NCBI GenBank assembly: GCA_001899445.1
Contig: MPOA01000002.1
Coordinates: forward strand, 1 to 64,000
DNA: 64,000 nucleotides
Direction: 5' to 3'
DNA from: Candidatus Desulfopertinax cowenii
GTDB taxonomy: Bacteria > Bacillota > Desulfotomaculia > Desulfotomaculales > Desulforudaceae
In this document: positions 8,006 through 16,246 of the stretch, piece by piece
Layout of the letters: every line of letters begins with the position of its first letter
Position numbering within the stretch: the first letter of the stretch is position 1
Notes under the pieces: model-generated
The model's input: the letters and a program-made list of their open reading frames with translations, nothing else
What the model was told of the DNA's origin: nothing
The model's database searches: none
Translations under genes and position numbers: made by a program

Positions 8006-8758
8006 GTGTTTCAAAGAATACTGGTAGCGGTTGACGGGTACGCGCCCTCCCTGGGCGCGGCCAAGAAAGCAGTGGAAACAGCGAGCCGGGACGGTTCAGA
8101 AGTGGTGGTGGTCCAAGTGGAAGAAGAGCTGCCGCTGCTCCCGGAGGAAAAGAACGCGGAAGCGGTCGCCCTGAAAGGGGCTCGGCAGGAGCCTCTCGCC
8201 GCTGAGCCGCTGGACGTGGTTGCGGCCTTTGGCCGGAAGCACGGGGTCGTTGTCAAGACGGTCAAGAAGGTCGGCCGGGTTACGGCCACCATTCTCAGCC
8301 TGGCAAAAGAAGTAAAAGCGGATCTTATTATCGTTGGGGATTCCGGGCGGAGGGGGCTGCAAAAGCTGTACTTTGGCAGCGTGGCCCAGGCCGTTGCGGA
8401 GCACGCGCCCTGCCCCGTCCTGATCGTAAAGAAGGGCACGGTTGACATTACCGATCTCCTGTCCGCTTTGCCCGAGGCGGAGGCGCCCGCACCGGAAGCG
8501 CCCGTTTCGCCGGTTTTCCAGCCGGCGGTGTTCCGGAGGAATTTGGTGTTCGCGGGCGGCCTCCTGGTGTTGTATGCCCTGATGTATTTTGGGTCCGCCC
8601 TTTTGACTTCGGCTCCATTTAAAAACACGGCCGCTTTGGAGGTGTTCGGGCTGCCTCTTGCCATCTGGGCGGGCTGGATAACCCTTATTAGCGGCGTGCT
8701 TGTTATCAGATTTTTCCTGGCAAGGTCAAACCACAAGGGGGCTGGATCCCATGGATAA
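8006..8758 (+). CDS. universal stress protein fused to a two-helix DUF485-like membrane module
   Basis: Residues 1-150 are a UspA domain: ILVAVDGYAPSLGAAKKAVE, VKADLIIVGDSGRRGLQKLYFG and SVAQAVAEHAPCPVLIVKKG, which form the ATP-binding G-2X-G-9X-G-S pattern. After a Pro/Glu/Ala-rich linker (EAEAPAPEAPVSPV) come two membrane helices (LVFAGGLLVLYALMYFGSAL and LAIWAGWITLISGVLVIRFF), arranged like the small YjcH/DUF485 partner of ActP-type symporters. GTG 8006 has GGGAGG 9 bases upstream. The stop overlaps the start of the sodium:solute symporter gene, so the fused module likely acts as a nucleotide-sensing accessory subunit of that transporter (inference). Confidence 0.82.
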   Translation: MFQRILVAVDGYAPSLGAAKKAVETASRDGSEVVVVQVEEELPLLPEEKNAEAVALKGARQEPLAAEPLDVVAAFGRKHGVVVKTVKKVGRVTATILSLAKEVKADLIIVGDSGRRGLQKLYFGSVAQAVAEHAPCPVLIVKKGTVDITDLLSALPEAEAPAPEAPVSPVFQPAVFRRNLVFAGGLLVLYALMYFGSALLTSAPFKNTAALEVFGLPLAIWAGWITLISGVLVIRFFLARSNHKGAGSHG

Positions 8759-10367
8759 TCCGATTGCTTTAACCATTGTCGTCCTGAGCGTCTTCTTGAC
8801 AATGTACATCAGCTACTATAACCGGCGCTACACGCGGACTACGGCGGCGTTCTACGTTGCCGAAGGGAAAATACCGTGGCGGCTCAACGGCGCCGCCATG
8901 CTTGGTGACTACTGCAGCGCGGCCAGTTTCCTGGGTGTCGCGGGAGCGGTAGCCCTGGTCGGTGTCGATGGCTGGTGGCTGGCGCTCGGCTTTTTTGGCG
9001 CGTGGATCGTGCTCCTCCTGGTGATGGCCGGGCCGCTGAAGAGCGTGGGCAAGTACACCGTCGCGGACGTGCTGGCCGCCCGTTTCGGCGAAAAAGCGCA
9101 CGGAATCAGAATCGTGGCGATGCTCAGCACCCTGGTTCTGTGTGTTCTTTACCTGGTGCCGCAGATAGTCGGGGCCGGACATCTTTTCAAGCTCTTGCTC
9201 GGTTGGGACTACCTGCCCACCGTCCTGGTGACCGGCACGCTTATGGCGGCCTACGTCATCATCGGCGGCATGCGGGGCACGACTTATAACCAGGCCATCC
9301 AGGGGGTTGTCCTCTTCGGCGCGATGATCCTCCTGCTAATAGTAGTCAGTATCACTTACTTTGGCGGTAATCCCCTGGCGATCATCGAAAAAGGTCAGGA
9401 AATGGTTCCGCCGGCGGTGGTGGCGGAGGAAGGAGGCGCAGTCGAAGCGCTGGCGCAGATGGAAGTGGCGGAGGCGGAGGCCGCGGTCACCGTGGCCCGG
9501 GAGCTGATGGCTGATGCGCCTAACGCCTTGACGCCCGGAGTCCAGCTGCGAGACTTGCTGAACCAGGCGAGCCTGGTCCTGGGACTCTTTTTAGGCGTGC
9601 TCGGGCTGCCCCACATTTTGATCCGGTTCTACACCGTGCGGAACGCGACGGCCGCCCGAAGAAGCGCGGAGTTCACGATCTGGGGGTTGGCCATATTCTA
9701 TGCCGCGGTGCTCTTGGTTGGCTTGGCCACGATGTACGTTCTCTATCCCACGCTGATCCAACTCCTGACCGAAGGCCAGCAAGGGGTAGCGAAGAACATG
9801 TCTCTGCCAATGCTGGGTCAGTTGCTGGGCGGAGAAACGGCCCTCGGCATTATCGCGGCCGGCGCGCTAGCGGCAATGCTGAGTACGTCGTCCGGACTGC
9901 TCATTTCGGCGACCACCAGTCTGGCCCACGATCTTTACACTACCGTTCTGAAACCGCAAAGCACCGACCAGGAACGAGTGATCTTTGCCAAAACCGGGGC
10001 GGGGGTCTTGGCTGCCCTGGCCATCGGCCTCGCCATTTGGCTCCGGGACCAGAACGTCGCCGTACTCGTCGGGATGTGCTTTGGCATCGCGGCCAGCACT
10101 TTTGCCCCGGCCCTGGTCTTTGCCGTCTGGTGGACCCGGCTGACCAGTCAGGCGGTTATGGCGGGGATGGGTGTGGGCCTGGTGACTTCGGTGGTGTTTA
10201 CCTTTGCCAGGTTCTTCAATATGCCCGATTTCCTCGGGATCCCGGTACTGGTCAACCCGGCGCTTTACAGTGTTCCGGTGGCCGTGCTCACCACCGTGCT
10301 GGTTGCCTACCTGACGAAAGATACCGGGCGAGTGGAGGAATTTCTGGCTTCGGCCCACAGTAGCTAG
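8751..10367 (+). CDS. sodium:solute symporter (SSS family, ActP-like)
   Basis: A 538-residue integral membrane transporter with about 13 helices. Family signs are the N-terminal YYNRRYTRTTAAFYVAEGKI, GDYCSAASFLGVAGAVAL, VLYLVPQIVGAGHLFKLLL, GGMRGTTYNQAIQGVVLF and AGALAAMLSTSSGLLISATT, which fit ActP acetate/glycolate-type permeases. An Ala/Glu-rich insert of about 50 residues (roughly 215-265, VAEAEAAVTVARE) interrupts the loop before GVLGLPHILIRFYTV, as in some archaeal and clostridial members. The ATG lies inside the end of the usp-DUF485 gene, so translation is coupled. Substrate by family: short-chain monocarboxylates; not proven by sequence. Confidence 0.88.
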   Translation: MDNPIALTIVVLSVFLTMYISYYNRRYTRTTAAFYVAEGKIPWRLNGAAMLGDYCSAASFLGVAGAVALVGVDGWWLALGFFGAWIVLLLVMAGPLKSVGKYTVADVLAARFGEKAHGIRIVAMLSTLVLCVLYLVPQIVGAGHLFKLLLGWDYLPTVLVTGTLMAAYVIIGGMRGTTYNQAIQGVVLFGAMILLLIVVSITYFGGNPLAIIEKGQEMVPPAVVAEEGGAVEALAQMEVAEAEAAVTVARELMADAPNALTPGVQLRDLLNQASLVLGLFLGVLGLPHILIRFYTVRNATAARRSAEFTIWGLAIFYAAVLLVGLATMYVLYPTLIQLLTEGQQGVAKNMSLPMLGQLLGGETALGIIAAGALAAMLSTSSGLLISATTSLAHDLYTTVLKPQSTDQERVIFAKTGAGVLAALAIGLAIWLRDQNVAVLVGMCFGIAASTFAPALVFAVWWTRLTSQAVMAGMGVGLVTSVVFTFARFFNMPDFLGIPVLVNPALYSVPVAVLTTVLVAYLTKDTGRVEEFLASAHSS

Positions 10368-10371
10368 CGAC

Positions 10372-10405
10372 GGTGCGCGGACCAAGGCCGAATGCGCCGC
10401 GCACC
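10372..10405 (+). terminator. GC-rich hairpin after the symporter gene
   Basis: GGTGCGCGG and CCGCGCACC form a perfect 9-bp stem 4 bases after the stop codon. No U tract follows, so termination efficiency is uncertain; it may act as a 3' stabilising hairpin. Confidence 0.45.
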
Positions 10406-10458
10406 GCCCCGGCCGGCATGGGCAAGAGCAGCTCACCCCTTTGAGACGATAGGTAAAG

Positions 10459-10495
10459 CACAACCCACCCCTGCTTCGATTTTGGGTGGGTTGTG
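10459..10495. repeat. perfect 12-bp inverted repeat in a long leader
   Basis: CACAACCCACCC and GGGTGGGTTGTG are separated by 13 bases. It lies in the 305-base gap between the symporter and the small-export gene, about 180 bases before the latter. It could be a terminator without a U tract, or part of a structured leader; no known riboswitch core was recognised. Confidence 0.5.
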
Positions 10496-10672
10496 TCTTG
10501 GGCGCCAACGTGGGGGTGAATCACGCAGGCAGCAGTCGGGTCGCCGAAGCAAAGTGTTTTGGGCCCCGGAATTAACGGGCACACTACCCTGAACGGGGTA
10601 CCATTGAACGGAACCTGCTGCCGGTACCGGTGGTAAGTCGAACAAGGAAACGGCCGTCGGAACGAGAATAGA

Positions 10673-11206
10673 ATGTATGGTAATCCGAAGGTTTTTTTAG
10701 GGTTGCAGGTGATGCCGGTGGACCGACTGACAGCCCTTGTGCCGCAAGAACTGTTGATCATGTTGATTGCGGCCGCCCCGGTGCTCGAAATCCGCGGGGC
10801 GATTCCCTTCGCCCAGGGGGTTTTCGGCATGGAACCAGTCCAGGCCCTGGCGTGGGCTTTCCTGGGAAACGTTATCCCGGTCGCTTTTCTGCTTAGGTAC
10901 CTGGGTCCGTTGTCCACGTTCCTATCCCGTCATTTCCCGGTTTGCCGGCGTTTTTTTGACTGGCTCTTCGCCCGCACCCGCAGTCGGAGCGACATTGTCT
11001 GCAAATACGGGCCCCTGGGGTTGGTGCTGTTCGTTTCGGTGCCGCTCCCGGCTACCGGAGGATGGACTGGGGCCATCGCCGCTTTTCTGCTAGGGATCAG
11101 TTTTCAGCGGGCGTTTCCGGCCATCGCCCTGGGCATCCTGGTGGCCGGCGTCCTGGTCACCCTGGCCGTCACCGGTACCCTGTCGGTTCTGGCGAACCTG
11201 GTCTAG
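10673..11206 (+). CDS. small multidrug export family protein (COG2426-like)
   Basis: A membrane protein of up to 177 residues with about four helices. The family signature APVLEIRGAIPFAQGVFGM is present near residue 35, followed by AWAFLGNVIPVAFLL, a conserved cytoplasmic loop with Arg-rich FARTRSRSD, and YGPLGLVLFVSVPLPATGGW. This pattern (ExRGAIP ... PLPxTGxW) is typical of the putative small multi-drug export family, whose actual function is not established. ATG 10673 lacks a clear ribosome site; ATG 10712, 39 bases later, is an alternative start. It follows a long, hairpin-containing leader. Confidence 0.78.
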   Translation: MYGNPKVFLGLQVMPVDRLTALVPQELLIMLIAAAPVLEIRGAIPFAQGVFGMEPVQALAWAFLGNVIPVAFLLRYLGPLSTFLSRHFPVCRRFFDWLFARTRSRSDIVCKYGPLGLVLFVSVPLPATGGWTGAIAAFLLGISFQRAFPAIALGILVAGVLVTLAVTGTLSVLANLV

Positions 11207-11276
11207 TACACCAGTTGCGGGAGGGGACACTGCACCTGCACCGGGCAACCCCTGTCGGCTGGCCGCGTTTCCCGAG

Positions 11277-12107
11277 TCAGTTTTCGCTTATCCAGTGCCG
11301 TAGCACCCGCTTGAACCCCTCATTCAGGAAAGACAGTTTCCACAGGGCGATTTTTTCGAGCCGGTAATTCCGGGCCAGCGCCAGCTTGGGCCCGATGCTT
11401 TCGGGCGTCTCGTAAGGCCGGAGGATCAAAAGGCCCAAGACCAGTTTCCGCGCGGGGACGCCGGCCTCCAGGGCCAGGTAAACGGATTCCTCCACTTTGT
11501 CTAGCGGTTCCGGGGTGGGGCCGTAGTGGTACGACATGGTAATCAGGGCGTTCGCCCACCGGGACAGAGCGGTGTAGTCGTAACCCTGGAACCAGCCGTT
11601 CAGCGGGTGCAGGCACAGGTGCAACGCCTTACGGCGCGGGGTGAGTTCCCTGGCCAGTTGCCGGACCAGCCGGTTGAAGTTCCGGCGCACGGCGGCCAGG
11701 GACCTGCCATCATGCCGGTTCCGGTTGCCGAGTCCCTCCAGGTCCAGGTTCACCCCGTCGAAGGGTGCGGCCTCCCGGACGATCGCGGCCACCAGGCGGT
11801 CCACTCGGGCCCGGTCGGCCAGGAGCGTCTCCAGGCTAGGGCCGTCCAGGTAGGCCACCGTCATGTCCACGGGGAGCCGGTACCGGCGGCAGGTATCCAG
11901 CACCGTTTCCCAGCCCCGAGGCCGGAGGGCATAATCATTGCTGGTGACGAGTTCTCCGGTTTCGTCGAGCGAAAACCAGACTACCGGGACCCGGGTGACC
12001 AGGTCCAGGGCGCCCCGGGACGGGTCGACTTTTGGGAATTCGGCGCCGCACAGCACCGGCCAGTTGCCGTGCCAGGCGTAGAACCCGAGTACCTCCGGTT
12101 TTGGCAT
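11277..12107 (-). CDS. GH18-type glycosyl hydrolase (chitinase/YaaH-like fold)
   Basis: A TIM-barrel protein of 276 residues. Seen: LGFYAWHGNW at the start, and FDGVNLDLEGL at 116-126, the GH18 active-site strand in which Glu124 would be the acid. The usual middle Asp of DxxDxDxE is Asn120, a variation found in spore-cortex and YaaH-type members. ALITMSYHYGP and KLVLGLLILRPYET match later barrel strands. There is no signal peptide and no LysM domain, so the product may be cytoplasmic or exported by another route. GGAG lies 7 bases before the ATG. Sporulation or germination use is inference from family. Confidence 0.72.
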   Translation of the reverse strand: MPKPEVLGFYAWHGNWPVLCGAEFPKVDPSRGALDLVTRVPVVWFSLDETGELVTSNDYALRPRGWETVLDTCRRYRLPVDMTVAYLDGPSLETLLADRARVDRLVAAIVREAAPFDGVNLDLEGLGNRNRHDGRSLAAVRRNFNRLVRQLARELTPRRKALHLCLHPLNGWFQGYDYTALSRWANALITMSYHYGPTPEPLDKVEESVYLALEAGVPARKLVLGLLILRPYETPESIGPKLALARNYRLEKIALWKLSFLNEGFKRVLRHWISEN

Positions 12108-12124
12108 CCGCTTTCTCCTTTCGC

Positions 12125-12163
12125 TTCGCTAAGATGAAAATAACTATATTTCAGGGTAGCGAA
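12125..12163 (-). repeat. inverted repeat at the GH18 promoter region
   Basis: TTCGCT...AGCGAA arms enclose TGAAA...TTTCA arms, centred on an AT-rich core, just upstream of the GH18 start. On the - strand the core includes TATAGT, a possible -10, so the arms could be an operator. Confidence 0.4.
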
Positions 12164-12171
12164 AAGGGTGC

Positions 12172-12202
12172 AGAAATGAAAAACCGCCGTTTGCCCGGCG
12201 GT
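12172..12202 (-). terminator. rho-independent terminator of the nitronate-monooxygenase-like gene
   Basis: On the - strand ACCGCCG, a GGCAAA loop, and CGGCGGT are followed by TTTTTCATTTC. It lies 24 bases past the stop codon at 12226. Confidence 0.8.
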
Positions 12203-12225
12203 GGCTGAGGTCGGATGAGCGCTGG

Positions 12226-13170
12226 TCAGCAGGCCTTGAACTCCCGGATCAGCCGCTCAAAGATCTTGTGCACCGGTAAAATATCCTTGATTTTATAAAC
12301 GTTCTTGCCGGCAAAGACCAGCCCCTGCTCGAGCAGTCCGCGGGCGCTGTTTTCGAGCGCCTGAACAAGGCAGAAATCCTTGGAACAGACTTTCAGGCAC
12401 TTGCGGCAGTTCTCCGGTTTGGGGAGGCCGCCGTTTTTCATCAGGGCGGTAAAGGTGTTTTTTAAGGCCCTTCCGGGCAGGCCCACCGGGCTCTTAATCA
12501 GGATCACGTCTTCGGCGCGGGCCTGGAGGTAGTGGCGCTTGAAAGCATCGGAAACGGTGCATTCTGTACTCAGCACGAACCGGGTACCCATCTGCACCCC
12601 GTCGGCCCCGAGCCGGACCATTTCCGCGATGTCCCGGCCACTAACGATGCCCCCCGCGGCGATTACCGGGATATTCACGGCCTTCTTGATCTCGGGAACG
12701 ATCTCGGCGGTGGTACGGTCGGTGCCCAGGTGTCCCCCGGCCTCCCCGCTCTCGGCGACCACCGCGGCGGCGCCCAGCTTATCGGCCATTTTGGCCAGCC
12801 GGGCGGAAGACACAATCGAAACTACCGGTATCCCGCTTTCGCGGCCCCAGTCAAAAACGTCTCGGGAGAAACCAGCACCCGTGAAGATGACGTCGATCCG
12901 TTCCTTGATTGCGGCCGCCACCAACGCGGCGAAGTTGCGGGCGGCGAACATGATGTTCACCCCGATGATCCCCCGGGTCATAGTCCGGGCCTTGCGGATC
13001 TCCTCCCGCAGTTCCTCCGCGGACATTCCAGTCGCCCCGATTACCCCGATGCCGCCGGCGTTGGCCACCGCGGACACCAGGGGCGCCATGGATACCCTGA
13101 CGGCCATGCCGCCTTGAATAATGGGGTAACGGGGAATAAGATTGCCGATTTTTAGGGTTGGGAAGTTCAA
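12226..13170 (-). CDS. nitronate monooxygenase / FabK-like FMN flavoprotein
   Basis: FMN TIM-barrel protein of 314 residues. Seen: YPIIQGGMAVRVS near the N-terminus, VANAGGIGVIG, GVNIMFAARNF, AVVAESGEAGGHLG (flavin phosphate region with the active-site His), IPVIAAGGIVSGRDIAEMVRLGADGVQMGTRF. The family contains 2-nitropropane dioxygenases and FabK enoyl-ACP reductases. The cysteine cluster CRKCLKVCSKDFC near residue 270 is not part of the core fold and could bind a metal or Fe-S cluster; this subgroup is common in clostridia. The start is TTG 13170, with GAGG upstream. It is a single gene followed by a good terminator. Confidence 0.85.
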   Translation of the reverse strand: MNFPTLKIGNLIPRYPIIQGGMAVRVSMAPLVSAVANAGGIGVIGATGMSAEELREEIRKARTMTRGIIGVNIMFAARNFAALVAAAIKERIDVIFTGAGFSRDVFDWGRESGIPVVSIVSSARLAKMADKLGAAAVVAESGEAGGHLGTDRTTAEIVPEIKKAVNIPVIAAGGIVSGRDIAEMVRLGADGVQMGTRFVLSTECTVSDAFKRHYLQARAEDVILIKSPVGLPGRALKNTFTALMKNGGLPKPENCRKCLKVCSKDFCLVQALENSARGLLEQGLVFAGKNVYKIKDILPVHKIFERLIREFKAC

Positions 13171-13485
13171 ACCTAATTTCCTCTTTTCCGAAAATGGTTC
13201 TAACCCAATTAAAACAAATCAGAACCCATTTGGCAAATGTTTTTTGATTATATTATTTCCTCTATATTATTTCCTCGGCTGATGCTCCCTGAACACGCTG
13301 AGCGGGGCCAGCCTAGGAAAACGGCTGCCAGGACGTGGATCAGGGCGATGAGGATGAGGTTTATCTGTTCCCAGTGCTTTTTACGCCTGCGGACATACCC
13401 TGAGCAACCGAACTATAATCCGGATGTCACTTTTTGCCAACCAGTCACATATGTTAAGGTAGATTTTGGAAAGGAGGGATTCCTT
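13171..13485. other. intergenic region
   Basis: An AT-rich stretch at 13200-13270 probably holds the promoters of the divergent flanking genes. The frame running in from 13237 is open but has no ribosome site, so I treat it as non-coding up to ATG 13486. Nothing else was recognised. Confidence 0.35.
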
Positions 13486-13704
13486 ATGAGCAATACGCTG
13501 AAAATCTGCATAGCGGTACTGGCCCTGATTGCCCTGGTAATTGTTCTGGCGGTTCTGTGGTTCATTACGGGTGACATGTTCGATGTAATGACCTCGGAAC
13601 CGGCAATTGCTCTGCTTTGCGTGGCCCGGCTCGCTATGCTGGCGTTCGGGATCTTCTTCGGGGCTCTCTTGCTGATCCAGGCGGCGAATTCTTGCCGCAA
13701 GTAA
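13486..13704 (+). CDS. small two-helix membrane protein (72 aa)
   Basis: Family not recognised. ATG 13486 follows GGAAAGGAGGG with ideal spacing. Helix 1 is ICIAVLALIALVIVLAVLWF and helix 2 is LLCVARLAMLAFGIFFGALL, joined by an acidic loop (GDMFDVMTSEP). The tail is QAANSCRK. A hairpin with a T-rich flank follows, so it may be a free-standing gene. Confidence 0.6.
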   Translation: MSNTLKICIAVLALIALVIVLAVLWFITGDMFDVMTSEPAIALLCVARLAMLAFGIFFGALLLIQAANSCRK

Positions 13705-13724
13705 GCCGGCCGTACCGGATGTTT

Positions 13725-13766
13725 GCTCTCCCTTGGCGCGTTTTCGGGGGGAGAGCTTATGTTTTT
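13725..13766 (+). terminator. probable terminator after the 72-aa membrane protein
   Basis: GCTCTCCC and GGGAGAGC form an 8-bp stem with a 16-base loop, followed by TTATGTTTTT. Confidence 0.55.
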
Positions 13767-13849
13767 GCGGCGGGGTGCAGGCGGGCCGGTTGCCGGGCAG
13801 GACTTCCACCGGCGGCGGCGAACGGTAACCCTACGGATGGTGGAAAGCA

Positions 13850-14506
13850 ATGCTCAAGGCTCCCGTGCCCTGCCGCCTTGTGTGTTCCGCTTGTCTGGCC
13901 ACCTTCCCGGCCGAGGTGATGGACATGGTCACGGGGCCGGGCGGTTGGCTGGAAAGCGACCTCTGCCACCGGTCCTACGGGGTTTTCCCCTATCCCTTTC
14001 TGGTGGCGGTGTGTCCCTGTTGTCACTGGGCGGCGTACATCCGCGACTTTGACAAGCTGGCTTACCTGCCGCGGTATTCCGACGGTGATCTCGCGCAAGT
14101 GCTGCGCGAGCACCTCCGGGAGCAGCGCGTCCTGTATCCCGGCTCGCGGAAATACCAACTGGCGGCGAGGACTTATGCCCGGGCGGGCACACCGCCGCAG
14201 GGCGTCGGTGAACTGTACCTGCGGGGCGTCTGGTGCGCCCGCCACGAAAGCAATGCGGCTATGGAGCATTACCACCTGCGGGAATCCGTGAAATGGTTCG
14301 AGCGGGCGCTTTCCCAGGGTCTGTCCGGATTCGGCCGGAAACGCGCCGTTTACTTGCTCGGGGAATTGAACCGGCGCCGGGGACGTTTTGACGAAGCGGT
14401 ACGCTGGTTTGATAGCCTTGATTCCGCCCCCGACTGGCTGCGGTCGTGGGCCGGGCGCATGGGCGCCCTGGCCCGGGAACAGAACTCAACAATCCAGATT
14501 TTGTAG
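13850..14506 (+). CDS. DUF2225 family protein (zinc-ribbon plus helical repeats)
   Basis: A 218-residue protein. The N-terminus has CSAC (residues 12-15) and CPCC further on, spaced as a zinc ribbon. The C-terminal half is made of TPR-like helices (EHYHLRESVKWFERAL, GRFDEAVRWFDSL). This matches the DUF2225 pattern found in clostridia, for which no biochemical function is known to me. The gene stands about 115 bases before ftsE on the same strand. A cell-envelope role would be guilt by association. Confidence 0.72.
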   Translation: MLKAPVPCRLVCSACLATFPAEVMDMVTGPGGWLESDLCHRSYGVFPYPFLVAVCPCCHWAAYIRDFDKLAYLPRYSDGDLAQVLREHLREQRVLYPGSRKYQLAARTYARAGTPPQGVGELYLRGVWCARHESNAAMEHYHLRESVKWFERALSQGLSGFGRKRAVYLLGELNRRRGRFDEAVRWFDSLDSAPDWLRSWAGRMGALAREQNSTIQIL

Positions 14507-14622
14507 GCTGGGGCACGCGGTCAGCGGTGCCGGAACTCTGGGGGATGTTTTTTTCCAATTTTAGAGGATTTTTGGGTGCCTTGTCGAAATAGTTCACCGC
14601 ATTTGTTCGGGGAGTGCTGACC

Positions 14623-15309
14623 TTGATCCAGCTTTACAACGTCTCCAAGGTGTACGACAACGGCGTTCCGGCCGTTTCTGATATCAGCCTGCGCATTGCC
14701 AAGGGTGAGTTTGTCTTCTTGATCGGCCCGAGCGGGGCCGGAAAGTCCACTTTGACTAAGCTTATCTTCCGGGAGCAGTTGCCGTCCTCGGGCCAGATTT
14801 TTTTCCGAGGCCGGAATATCCTGCGGTTCGGACCGCGGGAGGTGCTGCAGCTGCGCCGGCAGATTGGGGTGGTCTTCCAGGACTTCCGGCTGCTACCGCG
14901 CAAGACCGTGTATGAAAACGTGGCCTTTGCGCTGGAAGTGATCGGCCGGTCGCGGAAGGAAATCCGGGAGCGGGTGCCGGCGGTGTTGGCCCGGGTGGGC
15001 CTGTCCGGAAAGGAAGACGCTTTTCCCGACCAACTGTCCGGCGGTGAGCAGCAGCGGGTCGGCGTCGCCCGGGCGATTGTGAAAAGGCCGCTGGTGATCC
15101 TGGCGGACGAGCCCACCGGCAACCTGGATCCGGATACCTCCCGGGAAATAATGGATCTGTTCGAAGTGATCAACCGCGACGGGACCACGGTGGTGATCGC
15201 AACCCACGCCTGGGATATCGTGAACCGGATGCGCAAGCGGGTAGTGGCGCTAGAGAACGGCCGGCTGGTCCGGGACGAGGAGCGGGGGAGCTACAGCTAT
15301 GGCGCTTAA
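14623..15309 (+). CDS. ftsE: cell-division ABC ATPase FtsE
   Basis: The ATPase of the FtsEX complex, which couples division or sporulation septation to peptidoglycan hydrolase activation. Seen: [14 protein letters not shown], Walker [10 protein letters not shown] (residues 35-43), Q-loop [10 protein letters not shown], signature LSGGEQQRV, Walker [10 protein letters not shown], and the switch His in [13 protein letters not shown] 14623 gives the usual FtsE N-terminus, with CGGGGAG about 9 bases upstream. It overlaps ftsX by 11 bases, so translation is coupled. 228 residues, as expected. Confidence 0.95.
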   Translation: MIQLYNVSKVYDNGVPAVSDISLRIAKGEFVFLIGPSGAGKSTLTKLIFREQLPSSGQIFFRGRNILRFGPREVLQLRRQIGVVFQDFRLLPRKTVYENVAFALEVIGRSRKEIRERVPAVLARVGLSGKEDAFPDQLSGGEQQRVGVARAIVKRPLVILADEPTGNLDPDTSREIMDLFEVINRDGTTVVIATHAWDIVNRMRKRVVALENGRLVRDEERGSYSYGA

Positions 15310-16186
15310 CTCCCTGTGGTACTGCACGCGCCAGGCTTGTATCTCCCTCACCAGGAACTTTTGGCTCGGCGTGGCCTCCGCGGCCATGATCGCCGTTTCC
15401 CTGATCATCCTGGGCGCCTTTCTCCTGGTGGCGGTGAACGCCAACCAGTTCATGCGGATCGTCGAATCAACCGTGGAAATCAACGTCTTTCTCGAGGACG
15501 ACGCCGACGTCCGGGACCTCCAGCACCGGCTGGCGGGTCTCCGCGGCGTCGAGGAAATCAGGTTTGTGCCTAAGCAGCAGGGGCTGCAGGAACTAAAGAA
15601 GGCTTTCGGCGAGCGGCACGACCTGCTGAGCGGGTTCGAGGGCGAAAACAACCCCCTCCCCGACAGCTTCCGGGTGCGGGCCGAGCGGGCCGAGCTGGTT
15701 CCCACGCTGGCGCAGCAAATTTCTTTTTTCCCCGGCGTGTACAAGGTCCGCTACGGCCAGGAATACGTGGAGGCGCTGGTCAAGGTGACGCGGTGGGTGA
15801 ACGTGGTCGCCTTGGGGGCGGTGGTCCTGCTGGGGGCGGGTGCCGTCTTCCTGATCGTGACTACCATCCGCCTGTCCATGGTGGCCCGCCAGGATGAGAT
15901 CGGGATCATGAAGTACCTGGGGGCCAGTAACTGGTACATCCGGGGGCCCTTTGTCCTGGAGGGGATGGTGGTCGGCCTGGCCGGGGCGTGTGCCGCCGTG
16001 GCCACCCTGGGTGCGGGTTACTACTACTTAGTCGTTGTGTTGGAGCGGTTACCCCTGCTGTTCTTCATCCAGCCGGTGACCGATCCGAATATGCTCTTGT
16101 CCATCTTTGGGGGGCTTCTGGGCCTGGGACTCCTGATGGGAGGCGTGGGCAGCCTGATTTCAGTGCGTAAGTTCCTGCAGGTTTAG
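15299..16186 (+). CDS. ftsX: cell-division membrane protein FtsX
   Basis: Permease-like partner of FtsE with 295 residues. It has four predicted helices: one near 20-45 ([20 protein letters not shown]), then an extracytoplasmic domain of about 125 residues ([20 protein letters not shown]), then helices near 170, 220 and 270. [20 protein letters not shown] is the conserved cytoplasmic coupling segment of the MacB/FtsX fold. The following EnvC-like M23 protein is its natural extracellular effector. Confidence 0.95.
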   Translation: MALNSLWYCTRQACISLTRNFWLGVASAAMIAVSLIILGAFLLVAVNANQFMRIVESTVEINVFLEDDADVRDLQHRLAGLRGVEEIRFVPKQQGLQELKKAFGERHDLLSGFEGENNPLPDSFRVRAERAELVPTLAQQISFFPGVYKVRYGQEYVEALVKVTRWVNVVALGAVVLLGAGAVFLIVTTIRLSMVARQDEIGIMKYLGASNWYIRGPFVLEGMVVGLAGACAAVATLGAGYYYLVVVLERLPLLFFIQPVTDPNMLLSIFGGLLGLGLLMGGVGSLISVRKFLQV

Positions 16187-16246
16187 ACGGCTCGACCTGA
16201 CCTGCGCCGCTTTGTTTGGGGGAAAGATCGGAAAGGGGGATGCTGG

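Noticed and set aside
13237-13485. N-terminal extension of the 72-aa membrane protein
   Set aside because: The open frame continues upstream, but the strong GGAGG and hydrophobic start favour ATG 13486 and the extension has no family-like content.
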